DNA of 64,000 nucleotides, taken from positions 434,001 through 498,000 of the forward strand of contig NZ_JBHTIK010000015.1 of assembly GCF_042676985.1 (NCBI RefSeq). The letters run 5' to 3'. The notes below the pieces were generated by a model. It was not told where the DNA came from. It was given only the letters and a program-made list of their open reading frames with translations, and ran no database searches. Within the stretch, counting starts at the first letter, position 1. Every line of letters starts with the position of its first letter. The DNA comes from Sphingosinicella xenopeptidilytica (GTDB taxonomy: Bacteria > Pseudomonadota > Alphaproteobacteria > Sphingomonadales > Sphingomonadaceae). The position numbers and the translations under genes were made by a program. Below are positions 47,237 to 56,488 of the stretch, in pieces.

Positions 47237-48463
47237 CTACAGAAGCTCGGTGACGGCATGGATGGTGAGGCCGACAAGGCCGCCCACCAGCGTGCCGTTG
47301 ATGCGGATGAACTGCAGGTCGCGGCCTACCGCAGCCTCGACGCGGTCGGTGACGGTGTCCGCGTCCCAACTCCGCACGGTGTCCGATACGATGCGCACAA
47401 GCTCGTCGCCGTAGTCCGCGACGACGCCCACGATCGCGCGCCGCGCATATTTGTTGAGCGCGCCGCGTAGCGCCGGATCGCTCTCGATGGTCTTGCCGAT
47501 GTGCCGCGCGGCCTCCCCGACGCGCCCGGCAAGCGCCTGCTCGGGATCGGCGAGCGACGCGCGGAGCGATACCTTGGCGTTCGTCCAGATGCCGTCGAGG
47601 AAACCGCCGAGTTCGGGATTGTCGATCACTTCGAGCTTCAGCGTCTCGATGCGCGCCTGTGTTTCCGATTCGAACTGCATGTCGAACGCGAGGTCCTTCA
47701 GCGCCACCATCACTTTCAGGCGCAGCGGGTGCTCGGGATCGGCCGACATCTCGTTCAGCAGCCGCCGCAAGGCCTCGATGATCGAGTTCGCCAGCCGCTC
47801 GTCGAGCGAGGCAAGGCGCAGCAGCCACATTGTCCGCGCCTCCACGAGATCGCGGATCAGCCCCTCGTTCTGATCGAGCACGCGCGCGAGCCACGTGATC
47901 CCCGAATCGACGAGCGGCTGCAGCCGTCCCTCGTCGATCGAGCGGTCGAGCACGCGGCCCATCAGCGGCGCGAGTTCGAAACGCCGCAGGTTGCCGCCGA
48001 TCGCGCCGCGTATCCAGCCCGAGACCGCCTCGTTGTCGAGTGCGTCGAGGAGTTGGATGCCGAGCTTGCCGATGCTGCCGCTCAGGCGCGTTTCGGCGGG
48101 CGGCGCGGAGAGCCAGCGCCCGACGGCGCCCGCCATGTCCACACCCCGCATCCGGCGCGCGACGATCGCGGGTTTCAGGAAGTTCGTCTTCAGGAACGTG
48201 GCGAGGTTGTCGCCGAGCCGATCCTTGTTCTTCGGGATGATCGCGGTGTGCGGGATCGGCAGGCCAAGCGGATGGCGGAACAGCGCCGTCACCGCGAACC
48301 AATCGGCAAGTCCGCCCACCATTGCCGCCTCGGCGAAGGATTCGACGTAGGGCGCCCAGACATATGTCTCGCCGAGCAGACGCGCCGCAACGAACACCGC
48401 CGCCATCAGCAGCAGCATTCCCGTCGCCACGATCTTCATGTGCCGTGCCGGGTCGGCGGTCAC
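47237..48463 (-). CDS. DUF445 family membrane protein
   Basis: A 408-residue protein. An N-terminal membrane pair (MKIVATGMLLLMAAVFVAARLL and AAMVGGLADWFAVTALFRHPLG, the latter with the family signature GGLADWFAVTALF) and a C-terminal membrane segment bracket a long helical domain. The function is unknown; other members affect cell envelope integrity. The start is GTG at 48463, but ATG 48439 is a fair alternative; neither has a clear Shine-Dalgarno. It lies 30 bases after the RND gene, possibly cotranscribed. Confidence 0.88.
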   Translation of the reverse strand: MTADPARHMKIVATGMLLLMAAVFVAARLLGETYVWAPYVESFAEAAMVGGLADWFAVTALFRHPLGLPIPHTAIIPKNKDRLGDNLATFLKTNFLKPAIVARRMRGVDMAGAVGRWLSAPPAETRLSGSIGKLGIQLLDALDNEAVSGWIRGAIGGNLRRFELAPLMGRVLDRSIDEGRLQPLVDSGITWLARVLDQNEGLIRDLVEARTMWLLRLASLDERLANSIIEALRRLLNEMSADPEHPLRLKVMVALKDLAFDMQFESETQARIETLKLEVIDNPELGGFLDGIWTNAKVSLRASLADPEQALAGRVGEAARHIGKTIESDPALRGALNKYARRAIVGVVADYGDELVRIVSDTVRSWDADTVTDRVEAAVGRDLQFIRINGTLVGGLVGLTIHAVTELL

Positions 48464-48493
48464 CCAGGTGCGCGCTGGACCGATCGTCCCGTC

Positions 48494-51400
48494 CTACTCG
48501 GCGGGGGCAGCGGGCGCCGTTGCCGGCTTGCCCGGATGGTCGTGCGTCAGGAGCTTGCCGAACTTCGCGCCAAGCCAGCGCTCGAAGTCATCGGCAAGGC
48601 TGAAGCCCGCGGGAACGATAACCAGCGTCAGAAGCGTCGACAGGATAAGCCCGCCGATCACGGTGATACCCATCGGGGAGCGCCATGCGCCGTCGCCCGT
48701 AAGCGAAAGCGCCGTCGGCAACATGCCCGCGGCCATGGCCACCGTGGTCATCACGATGGGCTGCGCGCGCTTGTGACCTGCGTCGATGATCGCCGTCACC
48801 TTGTCCACACCCTTGTTCATCTCCTCGATCGCGAAATCGACGAGCAGGATGGAGTTTTTCGCAACAATGCCGAGCAACATCAAGAGGCCGATCAGCACGG
48901 GCATCGAGATCACCTGCCCCGTGAGGTGAAGCGCGACCGCGCCGCCGAGCGGCGCGAGCAGCAGCGACCCCATGTTCACGAAGGGCGGCATGATGCGCTT
49001 GTAGAGCAGCACGAGCACCGCGAACACGAGCAGGATGCCCGAAACGACGGCGACGGTGAACTGCGTGACCAGCTCGGCCTGCATCTTCGATTCGCCGAAC
49101 TCGACGCGCTCCACACCTGCCGGAAGGTTACGCAGGGTGGGCAGCGCAAACGCCACCTTCAAGCCTTCGCCCTTCACATAGCCCTCGGCAAGATCAGCGC
49201 CGACGACGATACGGTCGCGCTGGTTGTAGCGCCGAAGGATCGACGGACCCGCCCCGAAGCCGATATCGGCGACGACCTTCAGCGGCACCGATCCGCCGCT
49301 CGATGTCGGCACCGGCAGGTTCTCGATCGTGGCGATGTTCTTGCGTGAATCCGCCGGCAGCACGACGCGGATCGGAATCTGCCGGTCGGAGAGCGAGAAC
49401 TTGGCGACGTTCTGGTCGATGTCGCCGATGGTGGCGATGCGGATCGTCTCGCTGAGGTCCGCCGTGGTGATGCCAAGCTCCGCCGCAAGATCGAAATGCG
49501 GCGAGATGACGATCTCGGGGCGCTGCAGATCGCCCTCCACACGCGGCGCGACGAACATCTTCTGCGCGTGCATCTCGCCCACGATCTTCAGCGCGGTATC
49601 GTGCAGCAGCTCGCTGTCGTCGCCGGCGATCATCACCGTCACGTCGCGTCCGCCGCTCCAGCCGTCCATCGATTGGAAGGTGATGCGTGCGTCGGGAATC
49701 TTCTGCAGTTCGGGCGTCAGCTGCTTCTGATATTCGATGCTCGAACGCTTCCGCTTATCGCTAAGCTGCGTGTAGATCATCGCCGAGCCCGGCTGCTCGA
49801 TATCGATGTAGCTGAGCTGCGTTTCCGGCTCCTTCAGAAGTACGGCATTCGCGCGCTCGGCAACGGCGCGGGTCTGTTCGAGCGTGGTGCCCGGCACCAT
49901 CTCGATCTTGAGCTGGGTCGAATCCTGGTCGGATTCGGGCTGGAAGGTGAACGGCAGCGTCGCGAACGACACGACCGTGAGCAGCAGCGCCACCACGCCG
50001 ATCCCCATCACCCAGACGCGGTGATCGGCAAAGCGCCAGAAGTGGCGCTTCCAATCCTGCCGTGTCCGCGCCTTCTCGGCCTTCCGTGTATCGAGCGACC
50101 AGTGCAGAAGCGCGAGGTAACGGTCCATCATCGGGCCGTCGCCGTGGTTCTGCTCGCCCTGTGCCTTCAGGAAATAGGCGGCGATGAGCGGCGTGATCAT
50201 GCGCGCGACGGCAAGGCTCATCAGCACGGCGACGACGACCGTCAGCCCGAACTGCTTGAAGAACTGACCCGTAACGCCGCCCATCAGGCCGACCGGCAGG
50301 AACACCGCGGCGATCGCGGAGGTTGTCGCCACGACCGCGAGCCCGATCTCGTCGGCCGCATCCATGGAGGCCTGATAGGCGGTCTTGCCCATGCGCATGT
50401 GACGCACGATGTTCTCGATCTCCACGATCGCGTCGTCGACGAGCACACCGGCGACAAGGCTGAGCGCGAGCAGCGACAGGCCGTTCAGCGTGAAGCCCAT
50501 CAGGTCCATGAACCAGAACGCCGGGATCGCCGAAAGCGGAATGGCGGTCGCCGAGATCAGCATGGCGCGCCAGTCACGCAGGAACAGGAACACCACGATC
50601 ACGGCCAGCACGGCACCTTCCAGCAGCGCCGCCATCGAGGCTTCATACTGCTGCTCGGTATACTTCACCGTGGTGAACATCGGCGTGATCTTCACCTTGG
50701 GATACTCTTTGGCGAGCTGGTCGCGAACCTCGAGCGCGTCCTTGTAGACCGTGACGTCGGACGAGCCCTTGGCCTTCGCAAGGCGGATGCTCACCACCTG
50801 CCGCCCGTCGATCAGACCGAGGCCGCGCTGCTCGCCGTAGGAATCGCGCACGTTCGCGACGTCGGAAAGCCTGAGCGTGCGCCCGCCGACGCTGAGCTGC
50901 GTCGCGCCGAGCGCCGCAGCGTCGGCCGCGTTGCCGAGCACGCGCACGGACTGTTCCGCGCCCGCGATCTCGGCGCGCCCGCCGGTGGCGTTGAGGTTGA
51001 GCTGGCGGAGCTGCTGGTTCACCTGCGCGGCGGTGATACCCTGCGCCTGCAGCTTCATCGGATCGAGCTCGACGCGGATTTCGCGCGATACGCCGCCGCC
51101 CCGGCTCGCCACCGCCATGCCGGGCACGGAAAGCAGCCGCTTCGAAGCGACGTTGTCGACGAACCACGACAGCTGCTCGAGCGTCATGTCCACCGACTGC
51201 ACGGTCCAGTAGGCGAGCACGCCGTCGATATCCTCGCGCACCACCTGCGGTTCGAGAATGCCCTGCGGCAGGTCGCCGCGAACCTTCTGCACCGCGTCGC
51301 GCACGTCGTTCACGGCGCGGTCGATCGGCGTGCCGATGTCGAACTGCACCATCGTCGTCGATGTGCCTTCGGTCACCCACGAGGTGATCTCGTCGACACC

Positions 51401-51628
51401 GCTCACGTTCCGCACCGAGGCTTCGACGATCTGGGTGATCTGCGTCTTCATTTCCGAAGGCGCAGCGCCCGGCTGGGTGATGATCACCTGCGCCATCGGA
51501 AAGCTGACGTCCGGGTTGTTGTTGATGTCCATGCGGATGAAGCTGACGATACCCGCCAGCGTCAGCGCCACGAACAGCACGATCGGCGGAACCGGGTTCC
51601 GGATCGACCAGGACGAGATATTCCGCAT
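48494..51628 (-). CDS. efflux RND transporter permease subunit (AcrB/MexB-type)
   Basis: A 1044-residue inner-membrane proton antiporter. It has 12 membrane helices and two large periplasmic loops. The proton relay is visible in TM4 (AGVLVDDAIVEIENIVRHM, with DD), and the opening SIRNPVPPIVLFVALTLAGI is usual for the HAE-1/HAE-2 border group. The C-terminus ends in an Ala/Pro-rich tail. It starts at ATG 51628 with AGGA eight bases upstream, 22 bases after its adaptor. No outer-membrane channel gene is adjacent, so a shared TolC is likely. Confidence 0.94.
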   Translation of the reverse strand: MRNISSWSIRNPVPPIVLFVALTLAGIVSFIRMDINNNPDVSFPMAQVIITQPGAAPSEMKTQITQIVEASVRNVSGVDEITSWVTEGTSTTMVQFDIGTPIDRAVNDVRDAVQKVRGDLPQGILEPQVVREDIDGVLAYWTVQSVDMTLEQLSWFVDNVASKRLLSVPGMAVASRGGGVSREIRVELDPMKLQAQGITAAQVNQQLRQLNLNATGGRAEIAGAEQSVRVLGNAADAAALGATQLSVGGRTLRLSDVANVRDSYGEQRGLGLIDGRQVVSIRLAKAKGSSDVTVYKDALEVRDQLAKEYPKVKITPMFTTVKYTEQQYEASMAALLEGAVLAVIVVFLFLRDWRAMLISATAIPLSAIPAFWFMDLMGFTLNGLSLLALSLVAGVLVDDAIVEIENIVRHMRMGKTAYQASMDAADEIGLAVVATTSAIAAVFLPVGLMGGVTGQFFKQFGLTVVVAVLMSLAVARMITPLIAAYFLKAQGEQNHGDGPMMDRYLALLHWSLDTRKAEKARTRQDWKRHFWRFADHRVWVMGIGVVALLLTVVSFATLPFTFQPESDQDSTQLKIEMVPGTTLEQTRAVAERANAVLLKEPETQLSYIDIEQPGSAMIYTQLSDKRKRSSIEYQKQLTPELQKIPDARITFQSMDGWSGGRDVTVMIAGDDSELLHDTALKIVGEMHAQKMFVAPRVEGDLQRPEIVISPHFDLAAELGITTADLSETIRIATIGDIDQNVAKFSLSDRQIPIRVVLPADSRKNIATIENLPVPTSSGGSVPLKVVADIGFGAGPSILRRYNQRDRIVVGADLAEGYVKGEGLKVAFALPTLRNLPAGVERVEFGESKMQAELVTQFTVAVVSGILLVFAVLVLLYKRIMPPFVNMGSLLLAPLGGAVALHLTGQVISMPVLIGLLMLLGIVAKNSILLVDFAIEEMNKGVDKVTAIIDAGHKRAQPIVMTTVAMAAGMLPTALSLTGDGAWRSPMGITVIGGLILSTLLTLVIVPAGFSLADDFERWLGAKFGKLLTHDHPGKPATAPAAPAE

Positions 51629-51650
51629 CGTTTCGCTTCCTGTCGGCCGC

Positions 51651-52826
51651 TTATTGCGGCTTGTGCAGAACCGGGCTGACTTTCTCGCCCGGATTGAGGA
51701 AGGCGCCGGCCGACTGCACGACCTGCTCCTTGCCGGAAAGGCCGCTCGAAATCGCGACACCGGCCGAAGAGACCGCGCCGACCTTGACGTCGCGGCGCTC
51801 GACCGTGCCGTCCTTCGCCACGACAAAGACGTAGCTGCTCTCGGCATCGCCCATCACGGCGGATTCGGGCAGCAGCGGCCGGTCGGCCTTGCCCACCTCG
51901 ATCTTGCCCGAGGCGAAGCCGCCGGGGCGCAGAGCGCGATCACCCGAAAGTGCGATGCGAACGAGGCCCTGGCGGGTCTGCGGGTTGATCACCGGCTCCA
52001 CCATCCAGACACGGCCTGCGTAGGCGGTCTGCGAACCGACCATCTGCACCGTCGCCGACTGCCCGGTCGTGATGCCGGCGAGATCCTGTTCGGCGACAAG
52101 CGCGCGCATTTCCATCGCGCCGTCCTGCGCCATGCGGAACACAGCGGGGCTGCCGGAGCTCACCACCTGCCCCGGCTCGACGTTGCGCTCGAGGACGAGA
52201 CCGGCTTCCGGCGCCCGGATATCGAGCCGCCCGAGCCGCGCCTGCGATTCCCGAAGCTGCGCGGCGGCGACGCCCACGGCAGCGTTGGCGCCGTCACGCG
52301 TGGCCGTGCGCCGTTCAATGTCTGCCTTCGAGATGAACCCGCGCGCCACCAGCGACTGCGCTCGATCGAGTTCGGACTGCGCAAGCGCCGCATCGGCGCG
52401 GGCCCGCGTAACGGAAGCCTGCAACTGGCTCACTTCCTGCTCAAGCACCGAGCGGTCGATGCGCGCCAGCACCTGACCCTTCCGCACATAGTCGCCGGCA
52501 TCGACGAGAACCGCGACAACCGCCCCGCCCTCGCCCTGCACGCCGACCGGCATGTCGCGGCGCGCGGCAATGCTGCCCACCGCCGTCACGCTGTCCGCGA
52601 TCTGCGTCGTGCCCGGCACGATCACCGTGATGGAGGGGCGTCCGGCATCCGGGTTCTCGGCGGGCGCCTCTGCGCCGCCGCCGAAGATCAGCCACGCTGC
52701 GCCGGCCGCCGCGACAAGGATCGCCGCAAGGATCAGCAGACGGCGACGACGACCATCACCGGCCGACGCCCACGACCGGGAAACGCTGCTCTTGAAGGAG
52801 CTATCGACAGGTTGGTGCATGTTCAT
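51651..52826 (-). CDS. efflux RND transporter periplasmic adaptor subunit
   Basis: A 391-residue membrane fusion protein. An N-terminal anchor (LLILAAILVAAAGAAWLIFGG), then barrel-sandwich hybrid (VGVQGEGGAVVAVLVDAGDYVRKGQVLARID), a coiled-coil hairpin (about 110-185) and the membrane-proximal beta domains. It works with the RND pump encoded 22 bases downstream. No lipobox is seen, so it is anchored by the helix. Confidence 0.93.
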   Translation of the reverse strand: MNMHQPVDSSFKSSVSRSWASAGDGRRRRLLILAAILVAAAGAAWLIFGGGAEAPAENPDAGRPSITVIVPGTTQIADSVTAVGSIAARRDMPVGVQGEGGAVVAVLVDAGDYVRKGQVLARIDRSVLEQEVSQLQASVTRARADAALAQSELDRAQSLVARGFISKADIERRTATRDGANAAVGVAAAQLRESQARLGRLDIRAPEAGLVLERNVEPGQVVSSGSPAVFRMAQDGAMEMRALVAEQDLAGITTGQSATVQMVGSQTAYAGRVWMVEPVINPQTRQGLVRIALSGDRALRPGGFASGKIEVGKADRPLLPESAVMGDAESSYVFVVAKDGTVERRDVKVGAVSSAGVAISSGLSGKEQVVQSAGAFLNPGEKVSPVLHKPQ

Positions 52827-52860
52827 CGCCAGTGACTGAGCCTGTTTTGTATCGAAGGGT

Positions 52861-52889
52861 GTATTACCCGAATAAGTCAGTTAGCGCAA
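52861..52889 (-). promoter_or_regulatory. candidate promoter of the RND adaptor-pump operon
   Basis: Minus-strand TTGCGC (52884-52889), 17-base spacer, TAATAC (52861-52866). Transcription would start near 52854, 28 bases ahead of the adaptor ATG. Regulators for the pump are not visible beside it. Confidence 0.5.
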
Positions 52890-53130
52890 GGTCCGCATGA
52901 CGACACGGGAAGTTCGAGATCGCTCGAAAAGATGAAAAGTTGGCGGCAATTAGCACGTTTTCGGCAGTCAAACGAGCCAAGAACCGAATATTTCAGCCTA
53001 AGTTGCGTAGACTCCACACCAAGTTTGCGCTCGACAGCTATTCGATAAACGGATTTTATCATCGACGAACGCACGACGAGAGTGCGTTCGCGGATCGCCC
53101 GGTCAGTATCAACCACCGGGGCCGCCCGCA
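52890..53130. other. AT-richer intergenic stretch without a convincing gene
   Basis: Between the pump operon and the second GlsB gene lies about 350 bases of distinctly lower GC content. Two short open frames (minus 52877-53116 and plus 52940-53140) overlap each other antisense and neither has a family signature or Shine-Dalgarno. I treat the stretch as regulatory/intergenic. A weak EcfG-like element lies at its right edge. Confidence 0.5.
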
Positions 53131-53155
53131 GGAAACGTGAGGGACATCTACGGTT
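53131..53155 (+). promoter_or_regulatory. imperfect EcfG-like promoter before the second GlsB gene
   Basis: GGAAAC at 53131-53136 and GGTT at 53152-53155 give a GAAAC-N16-GTT arrangement with one mismatch from the EcfG -35. It lies 28 bases before the ATG. Weak by itself; noted because the other GlsB paralogue also has a GGAAC upstream. Confidence 0.25.
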
Positions 53156-53182
53156 TTTTCCGAAAACAGGAGGAGTGAGCAG

Positions 53183-53443
53183 ATGGACTACGGTTTTCTC
53201 GGTTGGATCGTCGTCGGCCTCATCGCCGGCGCGCTTGCGAAGTGGATCATGCCGGGCAAGGACCCCGGCGGCATCATCGTCACCATCCTCATCGGCATCG
53301 CCGGCGGCCTTCTCGGCGGCTATATCGGCAGTCTGCTGGGTGTTGGCGGTGCGAACAGCAATCTCATCAACATCCTGATCGCCACGGCAGGCGCGGTTCT
53401 GCTTCTGTGGATCTACCGCCTGGTCAAGTCCCGGCAGGCCTAG
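53183..53443 (+). CDS. GlsB/YeaQ/YmgE family stress-response membrane protein (second copy)
   Basis: An 86-residue protein with three hydrophobic segments and Gly-rich signature (YGFLGWIVVGLIAGALAKWIMPGKDPGGIIVTILIGIAGGLLGGYIGSLL). The PGKDPGG motif between the first two helices makes it a more typical family member than the paralogue at 16407. The ATG follows CAGGAGGAG. A strong hairpin closes the gene. Confidence 0.9.
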   Translation: MDYGFLGWIVVGLIAGALAKWIMPGKDPGGIIVTILIGIAGGLLGGYIGSLLGVGGANSNLINILIATAGAVLLLWIYRLVKSRQA

Positions 53444-53451
53444 ACCGCGAT

Positions 53452-53478
53452 CGTTTCAGGCTGGATCAGCCTGAAACG
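53452..53478 (+). terminator. perfect 12-bp hairpin after the second GlsB gene
   Basis: CGTTTCAGGCTG (53452-53463) pairs with CAGCCTGAAACG (53467-53478) over loop GAT. No long U-run follows, so it may be a factor-assisted terminator or stability hairpin, or an interspersed palindrome. Confidence 0.55.
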
Positions 53479-53583
53479 TGAATCGCTGTCTAAGCTTTTC
53501 AACTTCGGTTCATGTCAGGCGGCGGATAGGGCGACCTGTCCGCCGCCGATCCGTTGGGGCGGAAAACGAAAGGAATGAAACAC

Positions 53584-54303
53584 ATGCGTACTGCAACGCT
53601 TCTCGCCCTCGGCGCACTCGCCGCCACCGCCGCGACTCCGGTCTCGGCGCAGACGGCGCCGAGCGTCCCCGCCGAAACCCTGCTGTCGTTGACAGCGACC
53701 GGCGAGAGCACCCGCGTCCCCGATATCGCCATCATTTCGGCGGGCGTCGTCACGCAAGCGGCCGAAGCGCGCGCCGCGCTCACTGCCAACAATAGCCAGA
53801 TGACCCGCGTCGTCGCCGCGCTCAAGAAGGCCGGTATCGCCGAGCGCGACATCCAGACATCGAACATCAACCTCAATCCGCAATACAGCTACGAGGAGCG
53901 CAAGCCCCCGCAGCTCATCGGCTATCAGGCGGCCAACACCGTCACCGTGAAGCTGCGCAAGCTCGCGAGCGCGGGCGATGTGATCGACGCGCTCGTAACC
54001 GAAGGCGCAAACCAGGTGAACGGGCCGACGTTCGGCCTCGACAAGCCCGAGGACGCCACGAACGAAGCCCGGCTCGATGCCATCAAGAAGGCCCGTTCGC
54101 GCGCCGATCTCTATGCGGGCGCAGCAGGCCTCCGCGTGAAGCGCATCGTCTCGATCAGCGAAGGCGGTGGTTACCAGCCGCCCTATCCGATGCCCAAGAT
54201 GATGGTCCGCGCCGAAGCCGCTGATGCGGCCGCCGCACCGCCGGTCGAGGCGGGCGAGGTCGGCACCAACGTCACCGTCACGGTGGTGTTCGAGCTTCAG
54301 TAG
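53584..54303 (+). CDS. SIMPL domain-containing (DUF541) periplasmic protein
   Basis: A 239-residue protein with signal peptide (MRTATLLALGALAATAATPVSAQ). The DUF541/SIMPL core is visible: LSLTATGESTRVPDIAIISAGVVTQAAEARAAL, NSQMTRVVAALKKAGIAERDIQTS, YQAANTVTVKLRKLASAGDVIDALV, and the DAIKKARSRADLYAGAAGL near the end. These are oxidative/envelope stress proteins of unclear biochemistry. The ATG at 53584 is chosen with AAAGGA nine bases upstream. Confidence 0.9.
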   Translation: MRTATLLALGALAATAATPVSAQTAPSVPAETLLSLTATGESTRVPDIAIISAGVVTQAAEARAALTANNSQMTRVVAALKKAGIAERDIQTSNINLNPQYSYEERKPPQLIGYQAANTVTVKLRKLASAGDVIDALVTEGANQVNGPTFGLDKPEDATNEARLDAIKKARSRADLYAGAAGLRVKRIVSISEGGGYQPPYPMPKMMVRAEAADAAAAPPVEAGEVGTNVTVTVVFELQ

Positions 54304-54321
54304 AACGCGCCGGGCAGGGCT

Positions 54322-55098
54322 TCAGACGACGGTCGCACCGCCGTCGATCACGAAGCCCTGCCCGCTTGCAAAGCCGCCCGCCTTCGACGCGAGAAGCACC
54401 GCCATGCCCGCGATCTCGTCGGGCTCGCCGATGCGCTGTAGCGTCGAGTGCGCAGTGGATTGCTTCAGGATTTCGGGATCATCCCACAGCGCCTTCGCGA
54501 AATCGGTCTTGATGAGGCCGGGGCAGATCGCATTCACGCGCACGTTGGCGGGGCCATATTCGGCGGCGTAGTTGCGCACGAGCTGCAGGTCCGCCGCCTT
54601 CGAGATGTTGTAGGCGCCGATCATCGTCGAGGCCTTGAGGCCGCCGATCGACGAAATGACGATGATCGCCCCGTCCTTCCGCTCGACCATCTGCGGCGCG
54701 GCCATCTGGATCAGCCAGTGGTTCGAAACGATGTTGTTGTGCAGGATCTTGGTGAACTGGTCGTCGGCGATCCCCGCCATCGGGCCGAAATACGGGTTCG
54801 AGGCGGCGTTGCAAACGAGGATGTCGATCTTGCCGAGCTTCGCCGTGGCGGCGCTGATCAGCGCCTGAAGCTCTTCCTTCACGGAAATATTGGCGGGGAT
54901 GGCGATCGCCGCGTCGCGACCGACGGCGGCGTTGATCTCGGCAACGGCCTCGTCGCACGCCTCCTGCTTGCGGCTGGAGACGACGACGCTCGCGCCGTGT
55001 TCCGCCATGCGGTGCGCGATCGCCTTGCCGATGCCGCGCGAGGAACCGGTGATGACGGCGACCTTGCCGGTCAGATCGAAAAGTGCGGGTATACCCAT
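54322..55098 (-). CDS. SDR family oxidoreductase
   Basis: A 258-residue short-chain dehydrogenase. TGSSRGIGKAIAHRMAEHG is the cofactor motif, with Ser-Arg after it, which favours NADP(H). NAA appears in VCNAASNPYFG, the catalytic Ser in ISSIGG, and YNISK replaces YxxxK (Tyr and Lys kept). It starts 14 bases after the thiolase, so both are likely in one operon of acyl-CoA metabolism. The end SGQGFVIDGGATVV is typical. Confidence 0.9.
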   Translation of the reverse strand: MGIPALFDLTGKVAVITGSSRGIGKAIAHRMAEHGASVVVSSRKQEACDEAVAEINAAVGRDAAIAIPANISVKEELQALISAATAKLGKIDILVCNAASNPYFGPMAGIADDQFTKILHNNIVSNHWLIQMAAPQMVERKDGAIIVISSIGGLKASTMIGAYNISKAADLQLVRNYAAEYGPANVRVNAICPGLIKTDFAKALWDDPEILKQSTAHSTLQRIGEPDEIAGMAVLLASKAGGFASGQGFVIDGGATVV

Positions 55099-55112
55099 GA
55101 TGTCTCTCCCTA

Positions 55113-56351
55113 TCAGACGCGTTCGATGATGATCGCGGGCGCCATGCCCCCCGCTGCGCACATGGTGACGAGACCGCGTTTCAGGTCGCGCCGCTCCAGC
55201 TCGTCAAGGATCGTACCGATCAGGATCGATCCCGTCGCGCCGATCGGGTGGCCGAGCGCCATCGCGCCGCCATTGACGTTCACCCGATCGCGGTCGAGCT
55301 TCAGGTCGCGGATGAACTTCTCGGCAACGACCGCGAATGCCTCGTTGATCTCGAAAAGGTCGATATCGTCCACGGTGAGCCCGGCCTTCGCCAGTACCTT
55401 CTTCGCCGCCGGAACCGGCGCGTTCAGCATCAGCGTCGGGGAATCGCCCATGTTCGCCATCGCCACCACCTTGGCGCGCGGCTTCAGGCCCCGTTTCGCC
55501 GCGTAGGCCGGCGAGGCGAGCAGCAGCGCCGCCGAGCCGTCGACGACGCCCGACGAGTTGCCCGCGTGGTGCACGTGCTCGATCTCAAGGTCAGGGTAGG
55601 CTTGGCGGACAAGGCTGCGATACGTCAGCCCCTCCTTATCGAGCGGCATGTCGATCAGCCGCGTGAACGCGGGCTGGAGCTGCGACAGGCTTTCGAGCGT
55701 CGTGCCGGCGCGCGGAAACTCCTCCCGATCGAGCGCAAGGCTGCCATCCTCGCGGTAGACGGGGACGAGACTTCTGTCGAAATGCCCGCCCGCGATGGCC
55801 GCCGCGGCGCGCTGCTGGCTGACGACGGCGAGCGTATCGAGATCGCGGCGGCTGATACCTTCCAGCGTCGCGATCACGTCGGCGCAGACGCCCTGGTGCG
55901 GCTGCGGATGCCGGTCGCGCAGGCGCCGGTTGCCGCGGTCCATCGTACGGGAGGCATCGGCCGAGACGCCCTGCCCCGTCTGCGACATCATCTCGGTGCC
56001 GCCCGCGATCACGCAGTCCTCCATGCCCGACATGATCGAGGCCGCCGCCATGTTCACCGTCGTGATGCCCGATCCGCAGAAGCGGTCCAGCGTCACCGCC
56101 GAGGAGCGGATGTCGTACCCGGCATCGAGCGCCGACATGCGGCCGAGATCGCCCGCCGCCGGGCCGGTCTGCGAGCTGGTGCCCCAGATGATGTCGTCCA
56201 CCTCAGCGGTGTTGAGATCGTTCCGCTCGGCGAGCGCCCTCAGCACGGTCGCCCCCACCTGCTGCGGGTGGATATCGGCAAGCGCCCCCTTCCCGACCTT
56301 GCCGATGCCGCGCGGCGTCCTCACGGCGTCGATGATCAGTGCTTCGGGCAT
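55113..56351 (-). CDS. acetyl-CoA C-acetyltransferase (thiolase)
   Basis: A 412-residue thiolase with all active-site motifs: acylated Cys in LDRFCGSGITTV, His in GHPIGATGS and second Cys in CAAGGMAPA. The Asn-Glu-Ala-Phe motif (EINEAFAVV) is present. It may act in beta-oxidation with the FadJ-like protein at 14.3 kb. The first gene of a pair with an SDR; divergent from the PLD gene. Confidence 0.93.
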   Translation of the reverse strand: MPEALIIDAVRTPRGIGKVGKGALADIHPQQVGATVLRALAERNDLNTAEVDDIIWGTSSQTGPAAGDLGRMSALDAGYDIRSSAVTLDRFCGSGITTVNMAAASIMSGMEDCVIAGGTEMMSQTGQGVSADASRTMDRGNRRLRDRHPQPHQGVCADVIATLEGISRRDLDTLAVVSQQRAAAAIAGGHFDRSLVPVYREDGSLALDREEFPRAGTTLESLSQLQPAFTRLIDMPLDKEGLTYRSLVRQAYPDLEIEHVHHAGNSSGVVDGSAALLLASPAYAAKRGLKPRAKVVAMANMGDSPTLMLNAPVPAAKKVLAKAGLTVDDIDLFEINEAFAVVAEKFIRDLKLDRDRVNVNGGAMALGHPIGATGSILIGTILDELERRDLKRGLVTMCAAGGMAPAIIIERV

Positions 56352-56488
56352 ATGCGTCTCCTGTTTTCGTCTTTCCGCGCCGCTCTAGAGGAAAGCGCGG
56401 GCGCCCGGATACCGCTTCAAACTCACAGCCTGTTTGCATCGCCTGCCGCTTTGGGCCACGCTCGCCCTTGAAAACGCTGGGAGAGATC

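Noticed and set aside
52877..53140. Two short overlapping open frames (79 and 66 codons) in the AT-richer gap
   Set aside because: No Shine-Dalgarno, no recognisable domain, and they are antisense to each other.
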